Below are positions 8,552 through 16,674 of a DNA stretch of 64,000 nt, one piece after another. The position numbers and the translations under genes are program-made. The stretch spans positions 248,001 to 312,000 of the forward strand of contig NZ_JABAIH010000002.1 in assembly GCF_012641395.1 (NCBI RefSeq). Direction: 5' to 3'. Under the pieces are notes generated by a model that did not search any database, had not been told where the DNA came from, and worked only from the letters and a program-made list of their open reading frames with translations. Every line of letters starts with the position of its first letter. The first letter of the stretch is position 1. Source of the stretch: Rhizobium sp. P32RR-XVIII. GTDB taxonomy: Bacteria; Pseudomonadota; Alphaproteobacteria; Rhizobiales; Rhizobiaceae.

Positions 8552-9433
8552 ATGAGCGCGGAGACCTTGGGAACAATGGCGCCAACCGGCTATTTCACGG
8601 AAGAGAATTCCGTCGAGACGGTCAATGCCCGAATGGGAAAGGACGTCAATCCACGCCTTGCCCAGGTAATGGCTTGCCTGGTGAAACATCTCCATAATTT
8701 TGCGCGGGAGATCGAACTCACGCAGGAGGAGTGGGAATTCGGCATCGATTTCCTGACCCGGACAGGCCAGATCTGCACGCAGGAGCGACAGGAATTCATC
8801 CTCCTGTCCGATACGCTCGGCCTTTCCATGCTGGTCGATGCCATCAACAATCGAAGGCCGGAGGGCGCGACGGAAAATACGGTCTTCGGCCCTTTCCATG
8901 TCGAAGGCGCTCCCGTGCGTCAGATGGGCGATCAGATCTGCCTGGACGGCAAGGGAGAAAGCTGTCTTTTCACAGGCAGTGTGCTCGATCACGACGGCAA
9001 TCCTGTTGCCGGCGCCCGTATTGACGTCTGGTCGGACAATGCGGAAGGCTACTACGACGTTCAGCAGCCCGACATCCAACCGAAATGGAATAATCGCGGT
9101 GTTTTCGTCACGGGCGCGGACGGACGCTATAGCTTCGTCGGCATCAAGCCGGTTTCCTATCCGATCCCCGACGATGGGCCGGTAGGAAAAATGCTCGCCG
9201 CCCTTGGGCGGCATCCGTATCGACCGGCGCACATGCACTACATGGTTCGTGCAGACGGCTTTCAGAAGCTCGTGACCCACACGTTCGTCGGCCGAGACAC
9301 CTATCTGGAATCGGACACTGTCTTTGGAGTGAAGAAGACGCTTGTCGCACCCTTTGATCGTGTCGAGCACGGCAACACCCTCTGGCGCTCGGATTTTGAT
9401 TTCGTCCTCGCGCGGCCAGAACAGGCGCGATAG
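8552..9433 (+). CDS. Intradiol ring-cleavage dioxygenase, hydroxyquinol 1,2-dioxygenase type
   Basis: A 293-residue non-haem Fe(III) dioxygenase. The N-terminal helical dimerisation region (~1-100) is that of catechol/hydroxyquinol 1,2-dioxygenases. Iron ligands are recognisable as Tyr in NAEGYYD, Tyr in PVSYPIP, and two His in RPAHMHYMV. The gene follows aaggag and is immediately upstream of a maleylacetate reductase, which points to hydroxyquinol (1,2,4-trihydroxybenzene) rather than catechol as substrate, since ring opening then gives maleylacetate. It is cytoplasmic. A catechol or chlorocatechol substrate cannot be excluded from sequence alone. Confidence 0.88.
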   Translation: MSAETLGTMAPTGYFTEENSVETVNARMGKDVNPRLAQVMACLVKHLHNFAREIELTQEEWEFGIDFLTRTGQICTQERQEFILLSDTLGLSMLVDAINNRRPEGATENTVFGPFHVEGAPVRQMGDQICLDGKGESCLFTGSVLDHDGNPVAGARIDVWSDNAEGYYDVQQPDIQPKWNNRGVFVTGADGRYSFVGIKPVSYPIPDDGPVGKMLAALGRHPYRPAHMHYMVRADGFQKLVTHTFVGRDTYLESDTVFGVKKTLVAPFDRVEHGNTLWRSDFDFVLARPEQAR

Positions 9434-9442
9434 GAGGGGCAG

Positions 9443-10507
9443 TTGGAAAATTTCATCTACAATGCAAATCCCGGTCGCGTCATTTTTGGCAGCGGCACGG
9501 TTTCCCGGCTTGGGGAAGAAGCCGACAGGCTGGGCGCTAAATCCGTCCTGGTTCTCTCCACGCCGGAGCAGGCGAAGCAGGCGGAAGACATTGCGCAGCA
9601 CCTAGGCTCTCGTGTTGCCGGCATTTATTCCAAAGCGCAGATGCACACGCCGGTGGACGTGACATCGGATGCCATGCGGACCGTCGAGCGGCTCGGCGCC
9701 GACGCGGTTGTGTCGATCGGCGGCGGATCGACGACGGGTCTCGGCAAGGCGATCGCCTATCGCACGGATCTGCCGCAGATTGTCGTGCCGACGACGTATG
9801 CCGGATCGGAGGCCACTCCCATCCTCGGGGAGACAGAAGGGGGCCGAAAGGTCACCAAGTCCGATCCGCGCATCCTACCCGAAGTCATCGTTTATGATGT
9901 CGATCTGACGCTGAGCCTGCCCGTTCCGCTTTCGGTGACAAGCGGTATCAATGCGATCGCCCATGCCGTCGAGGCGCTTTACGCCAGGGAAACAAATCCC
10001 ATCATTTCGATGATGGCGGAGGAGGGGATTGCAGCGATCGCCCGTGCTTTGCCGCTCATCCAGGCAAACCCACAGGACACGGCTGCACGCGCCGATGCCC
10101 TCTATGGCGCCTGGCTTTGCGGCGTCTGCCTCGGATCGGTGGGAATGGCGCTGCATCACAAGCTCTGCCACACGCTGGGCGGCATGTTCAACCTGCCGCA
10201 TGCGCCTATGCATACTGCCGTTCTGCCCCATGTGGTGGCTTACAACAGCAAGGCCGCTCCGGCTGCCATGACACGTATCAGCAGGGCGCTCGGAGGAGGC
10301 GAGCCAGCCGCGGCTCTTTATGACCTTGCGAAGCGATTGGGGGCTGTCATGTCGTTGAAAGATCTCGGCATGCCCGCAAACAGTGTCGGCGACGCAGTCG
10401 AACAGGCGATGTCGAATGCCTACTGGAATCCGCGGGCTCTCGAAAAGAACGCGCTGAGCGAATTGCTTGAACAGGCCTACCGAGGAGAACCGCCGGCGTC
10501 AGCGTGA
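9443..10507 (+). CDS. Maleylacetate reductase
   Basis: A 354-residue iron-type alcohol dehydrogenase family enzyme that reduces maleylacetate to 3-oxoadipate. The family signature is clear: an N-terminus FIYNANPGRVIFGSGT, GGGSTTGLGKAIA cofactor loop, PTTYAGSEATPI, and HKLCHTLGG-NLPHAPMH for the metal region. The start is TTG at 9443, directly after taggagggg; there is no ATG that gives the complete N-terminus. It ends the enzyme operon, and a 153-base gap follows before the second transporter. Confidence 0.92.
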   Translation: MENFIYNANPGRVIFGSGTVSRLGEEADRLGAKSVLVLSTPEQAKQAEDIAQHLGSRVAGIYSKAQMHTPVDVTSDAMRTVERLGADAVVSIGGGSTTGLGKAIAYRTDLPQIVVPTTYAGSEATPILGETEGGRKVTKSDPRILPEVIVYDVDLTLSLPVPLSVTSGINAIAHAVEALYARETNPIISMMAEEGIAAIARALPLIQANPQDTAARADALYGAWLCGVCLGSVGMALHHKLCHTLGGMFNLPHAPMHTAVLPHVVAYNSKAAPAAMTRISRALGGGEPAAALYDLAKRLGAVMSLKDLGMPANSVGDAVEQAMSNAYWNPRALEKNALSELLEQAYRGEPPASA

Positions 10508-10588
10508 CGTTGGCGGGGATGCAACGGAGTGCGTACCCTCGATTGCAAGGCGGAAGGACGACATCCAGAATGGATAATTACAAGGTTT

Positions 10589-10602
10589 TTATTCGAGAAT
10601 AA
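10589..10602. promoter_or_regulatory. Short palindrome upstream of the CUT2 binding-protein gene, possible operator
   Basis: TTATTC-GA-GAATAA is a perfect 6-bp inverted repeat with a 2-base centre, in an AT-rich part of the 153-base gap between the maleylacetate reductase and the binding-protein gene. Its size and place suit a LacI- or GntR-type operator, but no regulator gene is visible in the cluster to pair with it and I could not identify a convincing -35/-10 pair. Confidence 0.25.
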
Positions 10603-10660
10603 GCCAATAAACTGAGGCTTCCGGTAAAGTCCGGCACGCGCATACATGGGAGGATTACTA

Positions 10661-11968
10661 ATGCATGGCCACGAAGCTCGCGGCGTGAATCGTAGAACTG
10701 TGCTTAAATATACGGCTGCGATTGCGGCATCATCGATCGCGTCCCCCTTTGTCTTGAGGAAGACGGCGAGAGCATCCGATGAAACAATAACTATACTCAA
10801 TACCTTCCCGACGCTGGCAAATGAATACTGGCAAGGTTGGGATGCGGGCTGCAGGCTGGCGACCGAACAGCTTGGCCTTAAATATATCGCGCAGACATTC
10901 GAAGATTCAGTCGACAAGCAGATCGCGCAGATCGAGCAGGCCCCTTCGCTCGGCGTGAACGCCGTCGTCACGTTTGCGCAAAACGCCGAGGTCATCAAAG
11001 CCTTGGCGGCCACCGCAAGTCAGGTCGGCGTCAAGCTCGCCAACGCCCATTCGACAGCTGCCTGGCTCGATGCCGACGACCCTGCGTATGCAGGTTCCTA
11101 TATGCTCTATAGCCAGCCGGATAATATTCGCGGCATCGCCGCCATGGCACAGGCCCTCTTCGACAAGATCGGTAACAAGGGCAAGGTGCTCTACGTCGCC
11201 GGATTGCCGGGCAACTTCTCCGCAGATTCGCGCGCCGCCGGCGTCAAGCTGGCACTCGAGAACAATCCGGATATCGAGCTTGTCGGCGAGCAGCCGGGCG
11301 GCGAAAACCGTGTGGCAGCCCGTCCAATCGTCGAAAATCTTCTGACGGCCAATCCCGATGTAAGCGCCATTATTTCCTATAACGACGACACGGCCATAGC
11401 CGTCCTCGATGTCTTGCGTGAGCGAGGACTGACCGGCTCCATTTTCACCGCCGGAAACGATGCCACGCGCGAAATGCTGAACCGCATGAAAGAAGACAAG
11501 AGCGCGCTGGGCACGGTCTCGATCAATGCGCCTTTCATGACGGGCTACTCGGTCGTAACCCTCTATGATGCCCTGGAAGGCATTACCTACGATCCGCTCG
11601 AGAAAATGCGGTATTTCGATTCCGTCTTCCTCGATTCTCCCGAGGTCGCCGAAAAATATCTCAGCGCCATGGACCAGAGCGGCAAGATTAACTTCGACTT
11701 CAAGTCGATGTCGCGCCATCTGAACGGCGACAATTGGAAGATCCAATGGGGCATGGAAGTCATCGACCCATCGAACTTCTGGGGGAAAGTCGGTTCCATG
11801 CAGTCGCTCAAACCCGGCGGCTGGACGTTGCCGGAAAGCGTCGAGGCCTCCCTCAAGGCCGGCAATGCCGACAAGCTCAACAAGATGTACCGGGACCACT
11901 TCGTCCCCGGTCCACTGAGCGACGTCGCCGGCCAGACACGCGCCAAGAAAACCGTCCTCGGATTCTGA
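10661..11968 (+). CDS. CUT2-type sugar ABC transporter substrate-binding protein, Tat-like signal
   Basis: A 435-residue periplasmic binding protein of the RbsB-like (peripla_BP_4) class, longer than the usual ~320 because of an extended C-terminus. The signal region carries NRRTVLK, a twin-arginine-like motif, then a hydrophobic stretch and a possible ARA cleavage site. The mature start ETITILNTFPTLANEYW resembles sugar-binding proteins. The ATG at 10661 follows gggagg; an upstream in-frame start at 10646 has no ribosome site. It heads the second CUT2 transporter; a stable hairpin separates it from the ATPase gene. Confidence 0.87.
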   Translation: MHGHEARGVNRRTVLKYTAAIAASSIASPFVLRKTARASDETITILNTFPTLANEYWQGWDAGCRLATEQLGLKYIAQTFEDSVDKQIAQIEQAPSLGVNAVVTFAQNAEVIKALAATASQVGVKLANAHSTAAWLDADDPAYAGSYMLYSQPDNIRGIAAMAQALFDKIGNKGKVLYVAGLPGNFSADSRAAGVKLALENNPDIELVGEQPGGENRVAARPIVENLLTANPDVSAIISYNDDTAIAVLDVLRERGLTGSIFTAGNDATREMLNRMKEDKSALGTVSINAPFMTGYSVVTLYDALEGITYDPLEKMRYFDSVFLDSPEVAEKYLSAMDQSGKINFDFKSMSRHLNGDNWKIQWGMEVIDPSNFWGKVGSMQSLKPGGWTLPESVEASLKAGNADKLNKMYRDHFVPGPLSDVAGQTRAKKTVLGF

Positions 11969-11973
11969 TTTTC

Positions 11974-12002
11974 TTGAGGAGCGCCGCAACGGCGCTCCTC
12001 AA
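11974..12002 (+). promoter_or_regulatory. Intercistronic stem-loop after the binding-protein gene
   Basis: A perfect 13-bp stem (ttgaggagcgccg paired with its complement) closes on the triloop CAA. It begins six bases after the binding-protein stop and has no following T-run. Such hairpins between binding-protein and ATPase genes commonly protect the upstream message or attenuate the downstream one, giving excess binding protein. Part of the stem contains gaggag, which is buried when folded. Confidence 0.7.
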
Positions 12003-12025
12003 TCCTGCAGATCGGACCGGCATCA

Positions 12026-13537
12026 ATGAAGCAGCATCTCGAACTACGTTCCATCACGAAACGCTATCCTGGCGTGACCGCGTTGCGGGACGTGTCCTTT
12101 TGTATCGACCATGGCGAAACCCTAGGGCTCGTTGGCGAGAACGGCGCTGGTAAAAGCACGCTTCTCGATATTCTCTGCGGTCTCCAGACGCCCGACGAAG
12201 GTCAGCTCGTTCTCCATGGCGAGGTCGTCGAATTCGATCAGCCGCGCGAGGCGACCCATGCGGGCATATTCCGCGTCCACCAGGAACAGGCGCTCATTCT
12301 CGTCTACCCGATCTTTCAGAATCTCTTTCTCGGTCTCGAACACCATTTCTCCCGCTTGGGGATTATGCAGTTCGCCGAAATGCAGGCGCGAGCCCAAAGA
12401 ATTTTGAACGAGCTCGGCATCGCACTTGATGCGAAGGCCGTCACCGGAGACCTCAATTTCGGCACCCGGCAGCTTATCGAAATCGCGCGTGTCGTTGCCC
12501 AATCGGAAATGCTGAAGATCGATCGGCCGCTCGTCCTCCTTGATGAGCCGACAGCCTCACTCTCCGGCCCGGAACTCGATCTCTTTTACGGAGTCGTCCG
12601 GCTGCTGAAAGAAAAGTTCAGGGCTTCGGTCGTATTCATATCGCATCGTCTCGACGAGGTGCTGCACCTCTGCGATCACGTGGTCGTTCTCAAGGACGGT
12701 CAGGTCGTCGATGCCGATGTCTCCGAACCGACGGAGGCGAAGCTCCACAGCCTAATGGTCGGACGGGAGCGGCTGACGGATTTTTATGCGACCAACCGGC
12801 AGCGTTCCGAATTCGGCTCCCCAGTGCTCGAACTGACTGACTTCACCACCGAATTTTTCCGCAATGTGACGCTCTCGGTCCGCGAAGGAGAAATCGTCGG
12901 CATTGGCGGACTGGTCCAATCCGGCAAGACCGAGTTGGGACGCGCGATATTGGGCGTCGAGGCAAGCCGCGGCGGAGTCAGAATCCTGGGCCGCGATGTC
13001 AGCCCGCTTACGGCATCGGATCGCATTGAACTCGGTGTCGGCTACGTGCCGCTTCACCGTCATCTTGATGGCGTGATGCTTGGCCGATCGATACGGGACA
13101 ACATCATCCTCCCCTCGCTCGACCGTTTCGCGCGCTGGGGCATTCTGGACTTCCCCAAAGCTGCGAGTTTCGTATCGGAACGGGTAGATGAGTTGCGGAT
13201 CAAGGCGCCAAACGACGCGGCTCTCGTCGGCACGCTTAGCGGCGGCAATCAGCAGAAGGTGGTGCTGGCCAAATGGCTGGCGCGAAATCCTCGGCTACTG
13301 ATCGTCGATAACCCCACGCGCGGCGTCGATGCGGGCGCGAAGGAGGAAATTTATCGTCTTCTCCGGGATGTGACGGCTGGCGGATGCGCCGTCCTGCTGA
13401 TTTCCGATGACCTCGTCGAACTGATCGAGCTTTCGAACACCCTCTACTTTCTTTCGAGCGGGTCGTTGTCGGCGGCCATTCCCGCTCCTGTCGAGAACAA
13501 GCCGAAAGAGCAAGACGTCGTTGCGATGATGTTTTGA
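12026..13537 (+). CDS. CUT2 sugar ABC transporter ATP-binding protein (two fused NBDs)
   Basis: A 503-residue RbsA/MglA-like ATPase with two nucleotide-binding domains. The first has Walker A GENGAGKST and Walker B LVLLDEPTAS but a degenerate signature (FGTRQ), as is usual. The second has GLVQSGKT, a canonical LSGGNQQ signature and Walker B LLIVDNPTRGVD. In that second Walker B the catalytic glutamate expected after Asp is Asn, which is unusual. It pairs with the binding protein upstream and the permease downstream. The Shine-Dalgarno is weak, so expression may depend on coupling or on the upstream hairpin. Confidence 0.9.
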   Translation: MKQHLELRSITKRYPGVTALRDVSFCIDHGETLGLVGENGAGKSTLLDILCGLQTPDEGQLVLHGEVVEFDQPREATHAGIFRVHQEQALILVYPIFQNLFLGLEHHFSRLGIMQFAEMQARAQRILNELGIALDAKAVTGDLNFGTRQLIEIARVVAQSEMLKIDRPLVLLDEPTASLSGPELDLFYGVVRLLKEKFRASVVFISHRLDEVLHLCDHVVVLKDGQVVDADVSEPTEAKLHSLMVGRERLTDFYATNRQRSEFGSPVLELTDFTTEFFRNVTLSVREGEIVGIGGLVQSGKTELGRAILGVEASRGGVRILGRDVSPLTASDRIELGVGYVPLHRHLDGVMLGRSIRDNIILPSLDRFARWGILDFPKAASFVSERVDELRIKAPNDAALVGTLSGGNQQKVVLAKWLARNPRLLIVDNPTRGVDAGAKEEIYRLLRDVTAGGCAVLLISDDLVELIELSNTLYFLSSGSLSAAIPAPVENKPKEQDVVAMMF

Positions 13538-13561
13538 GCAGCCAGGAATCAAGGAATTGAA

Positions 13562-14503
13562 ATGTCGAAGATAAATGCCCTCGGAAGGTTCACGCCTTTC
13601 ATCGCCGCAATTCTCCTGATCGTGTTCTTCTCCGTCATGCACAGTGCATTTCTGACTTGGCCGAACCTCTGGAACATCATTCGCCAGTCCTCGGTGTTAC
13701 TTGTAGCATCCATGGGGGTGACTTTCGTCATCCTCATCGGCTCGATTGATCTGTCGGTCGGCGCCGTCATGACGTTGTCCGCTATCTGTTCGATTACCCT
13801 AGTGCCGGTCATCGGTGAGAGCGGCATTCTTGTCGGCCTGATCGTCGGCGGCCTATGCGGCGCGTTCAACGGCCTTCTCAATTCTATCCTGAAGCTCCCG
13901 AGCTTTCTTGTCACGCTTGGTTCATTGTTCATCTTCCAGAGCCTCGGCTTGATCATATCCGGCGGGCGGCCGTTGCCATGGACGACGCCCACATCGAGCG
14001 CACTTGCTGGCGGCGTCGTGTTCGGATCTTTTCCCAAGATTGGCCTATGGGCGATCGCCGTTCTGCTCATGTGTGCGTTTGTTGCCCGATACACGCGCTT
14101 TGGCCAATATATGTACGCAATCGGCGACAACGAGCGCACGACCCGGATGTCGGGTATTTCGACGACACGGCTGAAGGTTGCCGTCTTCGTCGTGGCCGGT
14201 GCGATTTCCGGACTCGCGGGAATCTTGCTCGGAATCCGAACCTTTTCGGCCTCTCCCGGCATGGGTGATCCGTTTCTTCTGGATACGATTGCGGCGGTCG
14301 TCCTCGGCGGCACGCTGCTCACCGGCGGCGTCGGCGGACCGCTGCGTACCGTCTTTGGTGTGCTGACCATCGTCATCCTGGCAAACGGCATGACGCTCCT
14401 GCAAGTCGATCCCTTCTTCCAGGTCGGCATTCGCGGCGCGGTCGTCATCCTGGCTGTCTTGATCACCACCAAGCGCGGCCGTCTGGATCAAATTGTCAAG
14501 TAA
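13562..14503 (+). CDS. CUT2 sugar ABC transporter permease
   Basis: A 313-residue RbsC-like permease with about eight to ten membrane segments, the GSIDLSVGAVM motif near residue 65 and GGTLLTGGVGG near 260. The start follows caagga. This transporter has only one permease gene in view, whereas the system at the left edge has two, so this one probably works as a homodimer. The substrate is unknown. Confidence 0.9.
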   Translation: MSKINALGRFTPFIAAILLIVFFSVMHSAFLTWPNLWNIIRQSSVLLVASMGVTFVILIGSIDLSVGAVMTLSAICSITLVPVIGESGILVGLIVGGLCGAFNGLLNSILKLPSFLVTLGSLFIFQSLGLIISGGRPLPWTTPTSSALAGGVVFGSFPKIGLWAIAVLLMCAFVARYTRFGQYMYAIGDNERTTRMSGISTTRLKVAVFVVAGAISGLAGILLGIRTFSASPGMGDPFLLDTIAAVVLGGTLLTGGVGGPLRTVFGVLTIVILANGMTLLQVDPFFQVGIRGAVVILAVLITTKRGRLDQIVK

Positions 14504-14531
14504 ACTAGCCTGAGCCAAGGAGCTTAACGCA

Positions 14532-14831
14532 ATGCTCGCCATTCGTATCGCACTGTCGAATCCGGAAAAAGCTGAAGCTCGCACGGGCTATATCGAGGAT
14601 CACAAAAGGTACTTGCGATCCGGCCGGCTTCGCATTGTGCAATCAGGACCTATTCTGGACGAATTCGGAGGAGCCACTGGAGGCGTTGTTGTTGCCGAGG
14701 TCAATTCCATCGACGAGATGCAAGATTTCAATTCCGGGGACCCATTTGTGGTCCACGGGGTATATGAGAGCGTTCGTATTTATGAATGGCAACCGACAAT
14801 CACCGAGGCGGGTCAACAGAGCCTGCGATGA
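14532..14831 (+). CDS. YciI-like small protein
   Basis: A 99-residue YciI/EthD-fold protein with an ARTGYIEDHKRYLRSGRL segment containing the conserved His, then SGPILDEFG and SGDPFVVHGVY. It is only distantly similar to the copy at 5184. The start follows caaggag, 28 bases after the permease stop, so it closes the second transport operon. A pairing of YciI-like proteins with both halves of the cluster suggests a substrate-linked enzymatic or binding role; no activity can be read from it. Confidence 0.78.
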   Translation: MLAIRIALSNPEKAEARTGYIEDHKRYLRSGRLRIVQSGPILDEFGGATGGVVVAEVNSIDEMQDFNSGDPFVVHGVYESVRIYEWQPTITEAGQQSLR

Positions 14832-14884
14832 CCTAACGCGGGATTACGATTAGAGCGCAATCGGTTTCTGGAGGAGGAGACAAA

Positions 14885-15100
14885 ATGAGGGCGTTTGGAA
14901 GCTTGATTTGGAAATGCGTTCGCGACTGGCTTACAGAAGCCGGGATGGCCTATAGCGGATATCACGTTGACCATGGTCAAACATCCGCCGCCCGCCCGGC
15001 TTTGCTACCTCGCCGGTGGTTCGATGAAAGCCCGGAAGAAAAACAAAAAGTGCCTGCGCGGAGGCATTCGCCCAGATTTGAAAGACGCGAGAAGCGATAA
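14885..15100 (+). pseudogene. Short ORF, possible remnant of a 2OG-Fe(II) oxygenase N-terminus
   Basis: A 71-codon frame behind a very strong Shine-Dalgarno (ggaggagga). The piece GYHVDHG followed by RRWFDESPEEKQKV faintly resembles the N-terminal region of isopenicillin-N-synthase-like 2-oxoglutarate oxygenases (HG then sRrfFdlp-EEK-kv), but the catalytic core is missing and the tail is basic and low-complexity. It may be a decayed gene or a chance frame; resemblance is judged by eye only. The flanks (14832-14884, 15101-15130) hold nothing recognisable. Confidence 0.3.
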
Positions 15101-15130
15101 TTTCGGGTTTTTCGCGACGATGGTTTCTGC

Positions 15131-15853
15131 CTAGGAGGGCTGCATCTCCCAGCCACCGGCCGCAAGCGCGGCGCGGTCGAGCTCGCGTTCGATCCGACCA
15201 GCCTGCATCGTCACCGCCCGATCGCACATATGAGCTACAACACCGGGATCATGGCTGACGAGAATGAAGGTCATGCCATACGAGGTCTTCAGCTCGTCGA
15301 GCAGATTTAGGATGCCCGCCTGCACCGAAACGTCGAGCGCCGAAGTCGGCTCGTCGAGCAAAAGCAGTTTCGGCTTCAAAAGCAGTGCCCTGGCGATCGC
15401 CACGCGCTGGCGCTGGCCACCGGAAAGCTGATGCGGATAGCGCCCGGCGACCGCCGACGTTAGCCCGACCCGAGCGAGCGTTTCGCGGACCTCGTCCTCG
15501 ACATTGTGCGCACCGCGGATCGAAAGCGGCTCGCCCAAAATGCGGGCGATCCGATGGCGTGGATGCAACGAGGAATAAGGATCCTGGAAGACCATCTGGA
15601 TCTCGGCCCGCAACGCGCCGGTGATCTTGTGCCCCGATCGCAGCGGCTGGCTGAAAACGGAAATCTCTCCCTGCCAATTGGTATTGAGGCCGGCGATCGC
15701 CCGAAGCACGGTCGTTTTACCACAGCCGGAAGGGCCGATCAGGCCGAAGGTCTGCCCGGCTTCGACCTCGAAGCCGACGCCCCGCACGGCCGTGAAGCCT
15801 TTGGCGCCCGCTTGGAAGGTGACGGAGAGATCCTTAACGGTGAGCGCGTTCAC
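15131..15853 (-). CDS. Dipeptide/oligopeptide-type ABC transporter ATP-binding protein (DppF-like)
   Basis: A 240-residue ATPase, short for the OppF/DppF group because it lacks the usual C-terminal OppC-like extension. Walker A GPSGCGKTT, signature LSGGQRQR and Walker B LLLLDEPTSALD are intact. It starts at GTG (complement of 15851-15853), overlapping the stop of the preceding ATPase gene by four bases. It is the last gene of a five-gene importer operon read leftwards. It energises uptake with the partner ATPase; the substrate is probably a peptide, opine or nickel-like ligand, not determinable here. Confidence 0.9.
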   Translation of the reverse strand: MNALTVKDLSVTFQAGAKGFTAVRGVGFEVEAGQTFGLIGPSGCGKTTVLRAIAGLNTNWQGEISVFSQPLRSGHKITGALRAEIQMVFQDPYSSLHPRHRIARILGEPLSIRGAHNVEDEVRETLARVGLTSAVAGRYPHQLSGGQRQRVAIARALLLKPKLLLLDEPTSALDVSVQAGILNLLDELKTSYGMTFILVSHDPGVVAHMCDRAVTMQAGRIERELDRAALAAGGWEMQPS

Positions 15854-16674
15854 GGCTCGTCTCCATAGACGGGCAATTGCGTGCCATAGGTGGCAGCCGA
15901 GGGTCGCGCCGCCCAGAGCGCTCTCGTATAGGCTGACTTGGCATGGGAAAGATCGGCCGAGGCCATCTGGTCCTCGATATGGCCATGCCGCATCACCATT
16001 ACCCGATCGGCATAACGCGAGACCTGCTGCAGGTCATGGCTGATGAGCAGCAGGCCCATGCCGAGTTCCTCCGTCAGCGAGCGCAAGAGCGTCAGGATCT
16101 GGTCCTGGAGGTTGCGATCAAGCGCTGAGGTCGGCTCGTCGGCGATCAGAAGTTTCGGCCGGTTGATCAGCATCGCGGCGATCATGACGCGCTGCCCCAT
16201 GCCGCCGGAAAGCGCGGCGGGATAGCTGCCATAGACGCGCATCGGATCGGCAAGCCCGACACGGGAGAGCATATCGAGCGCTCGCTCGCGGCGCTCGGAA
16301 GAGGAAAGTCTCGTATGCAGGAGCAGCGCCTCTTCCACCTGCCGCCCGACCTTGTGGGCTGGGTTCAGCGAATATTTCGGATCCTGCAGGATAAGGCCGA
16401 TGCCATCGCCGCGGATCGCGTTCCAGCCGGAGGGTGACAGCGTCGTCAAATCCTGCCCGTCGAAGGCCAGGCGCTTGGCCGACACCGCCGCGCTCCGCGG
16501 CAGAAGCCCCATGATCGCCCGCCCGGTCATCGATTTACCGGAACCGGACTCGCCGACCAGCGCCACCACCTCGCGGCCGACGGAAAAGGAAATGCCGTCG
16601 ACGACGCGCACCGAGCCGGCGACGGAGGGAAAGGAGATCGAAAGCTCCTCGACGGAAAGCAGCGGCTCAGTCAT
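15850..16674 (-). CDS. Dipeptide/oligopeptide-type ABC transporter ATP-binding protein (DppD-like)
   Basis: A 274-residue ATPase with Walker A GESGSGKSM, signature LSGGMGQR and Walker B LLIADEPTSALD, in the DppD/OppD layout. I chose the ATG at 16674 (MTEPLLSVEEL) over one seven codons upstream because it overlaps the permease stop by a few bases, as elsewhere in this operon, and fits family N-termini. It overlaps the downstream ATPase by four bases. Confidence 0.9.
   Translation of the reverse strand: MTEPLLSVEELSISFPSVAGSVRVVDGISFSVGREVVALVGESGSGKSMTGRAIMGLLPRSAAVSAKRLAFDGQDLTTLSPSGWNAIRGDGIGLILQDPKYSLNPAHKVGRQVEEALLLHTRLSSSERRERALDMLSRVGLADPMRVYGSYPAALSGGMGQRVMIAAMLINRPKLLIADEPTSALDRNLQDQILTLLRSLTEELGMGLLLISHDLQQVSRYADRVMVMRHGHIEDQMASADLSHAKSAYTRALWAARPSAATYGTQLPVYGDEP

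Noticed and set aside
7469-9601. A 710-codon open frame on the - strand
   Set aside because: It runs antisense across the PRISE-like, dioxygenase and reductase genes, which have clear motifs. GC-rich codon third positions create such antisense frames; no motif or ribosome site was found.
1-14831. Assignment of the cluster to classical resorcinol or chlorophenol degradation
   Set aside because: No hydroxylase, ferredoxin or flavin reductase is visible, and the importers and dehydrogenases do not fit those pathways. The left edge could still hide one.
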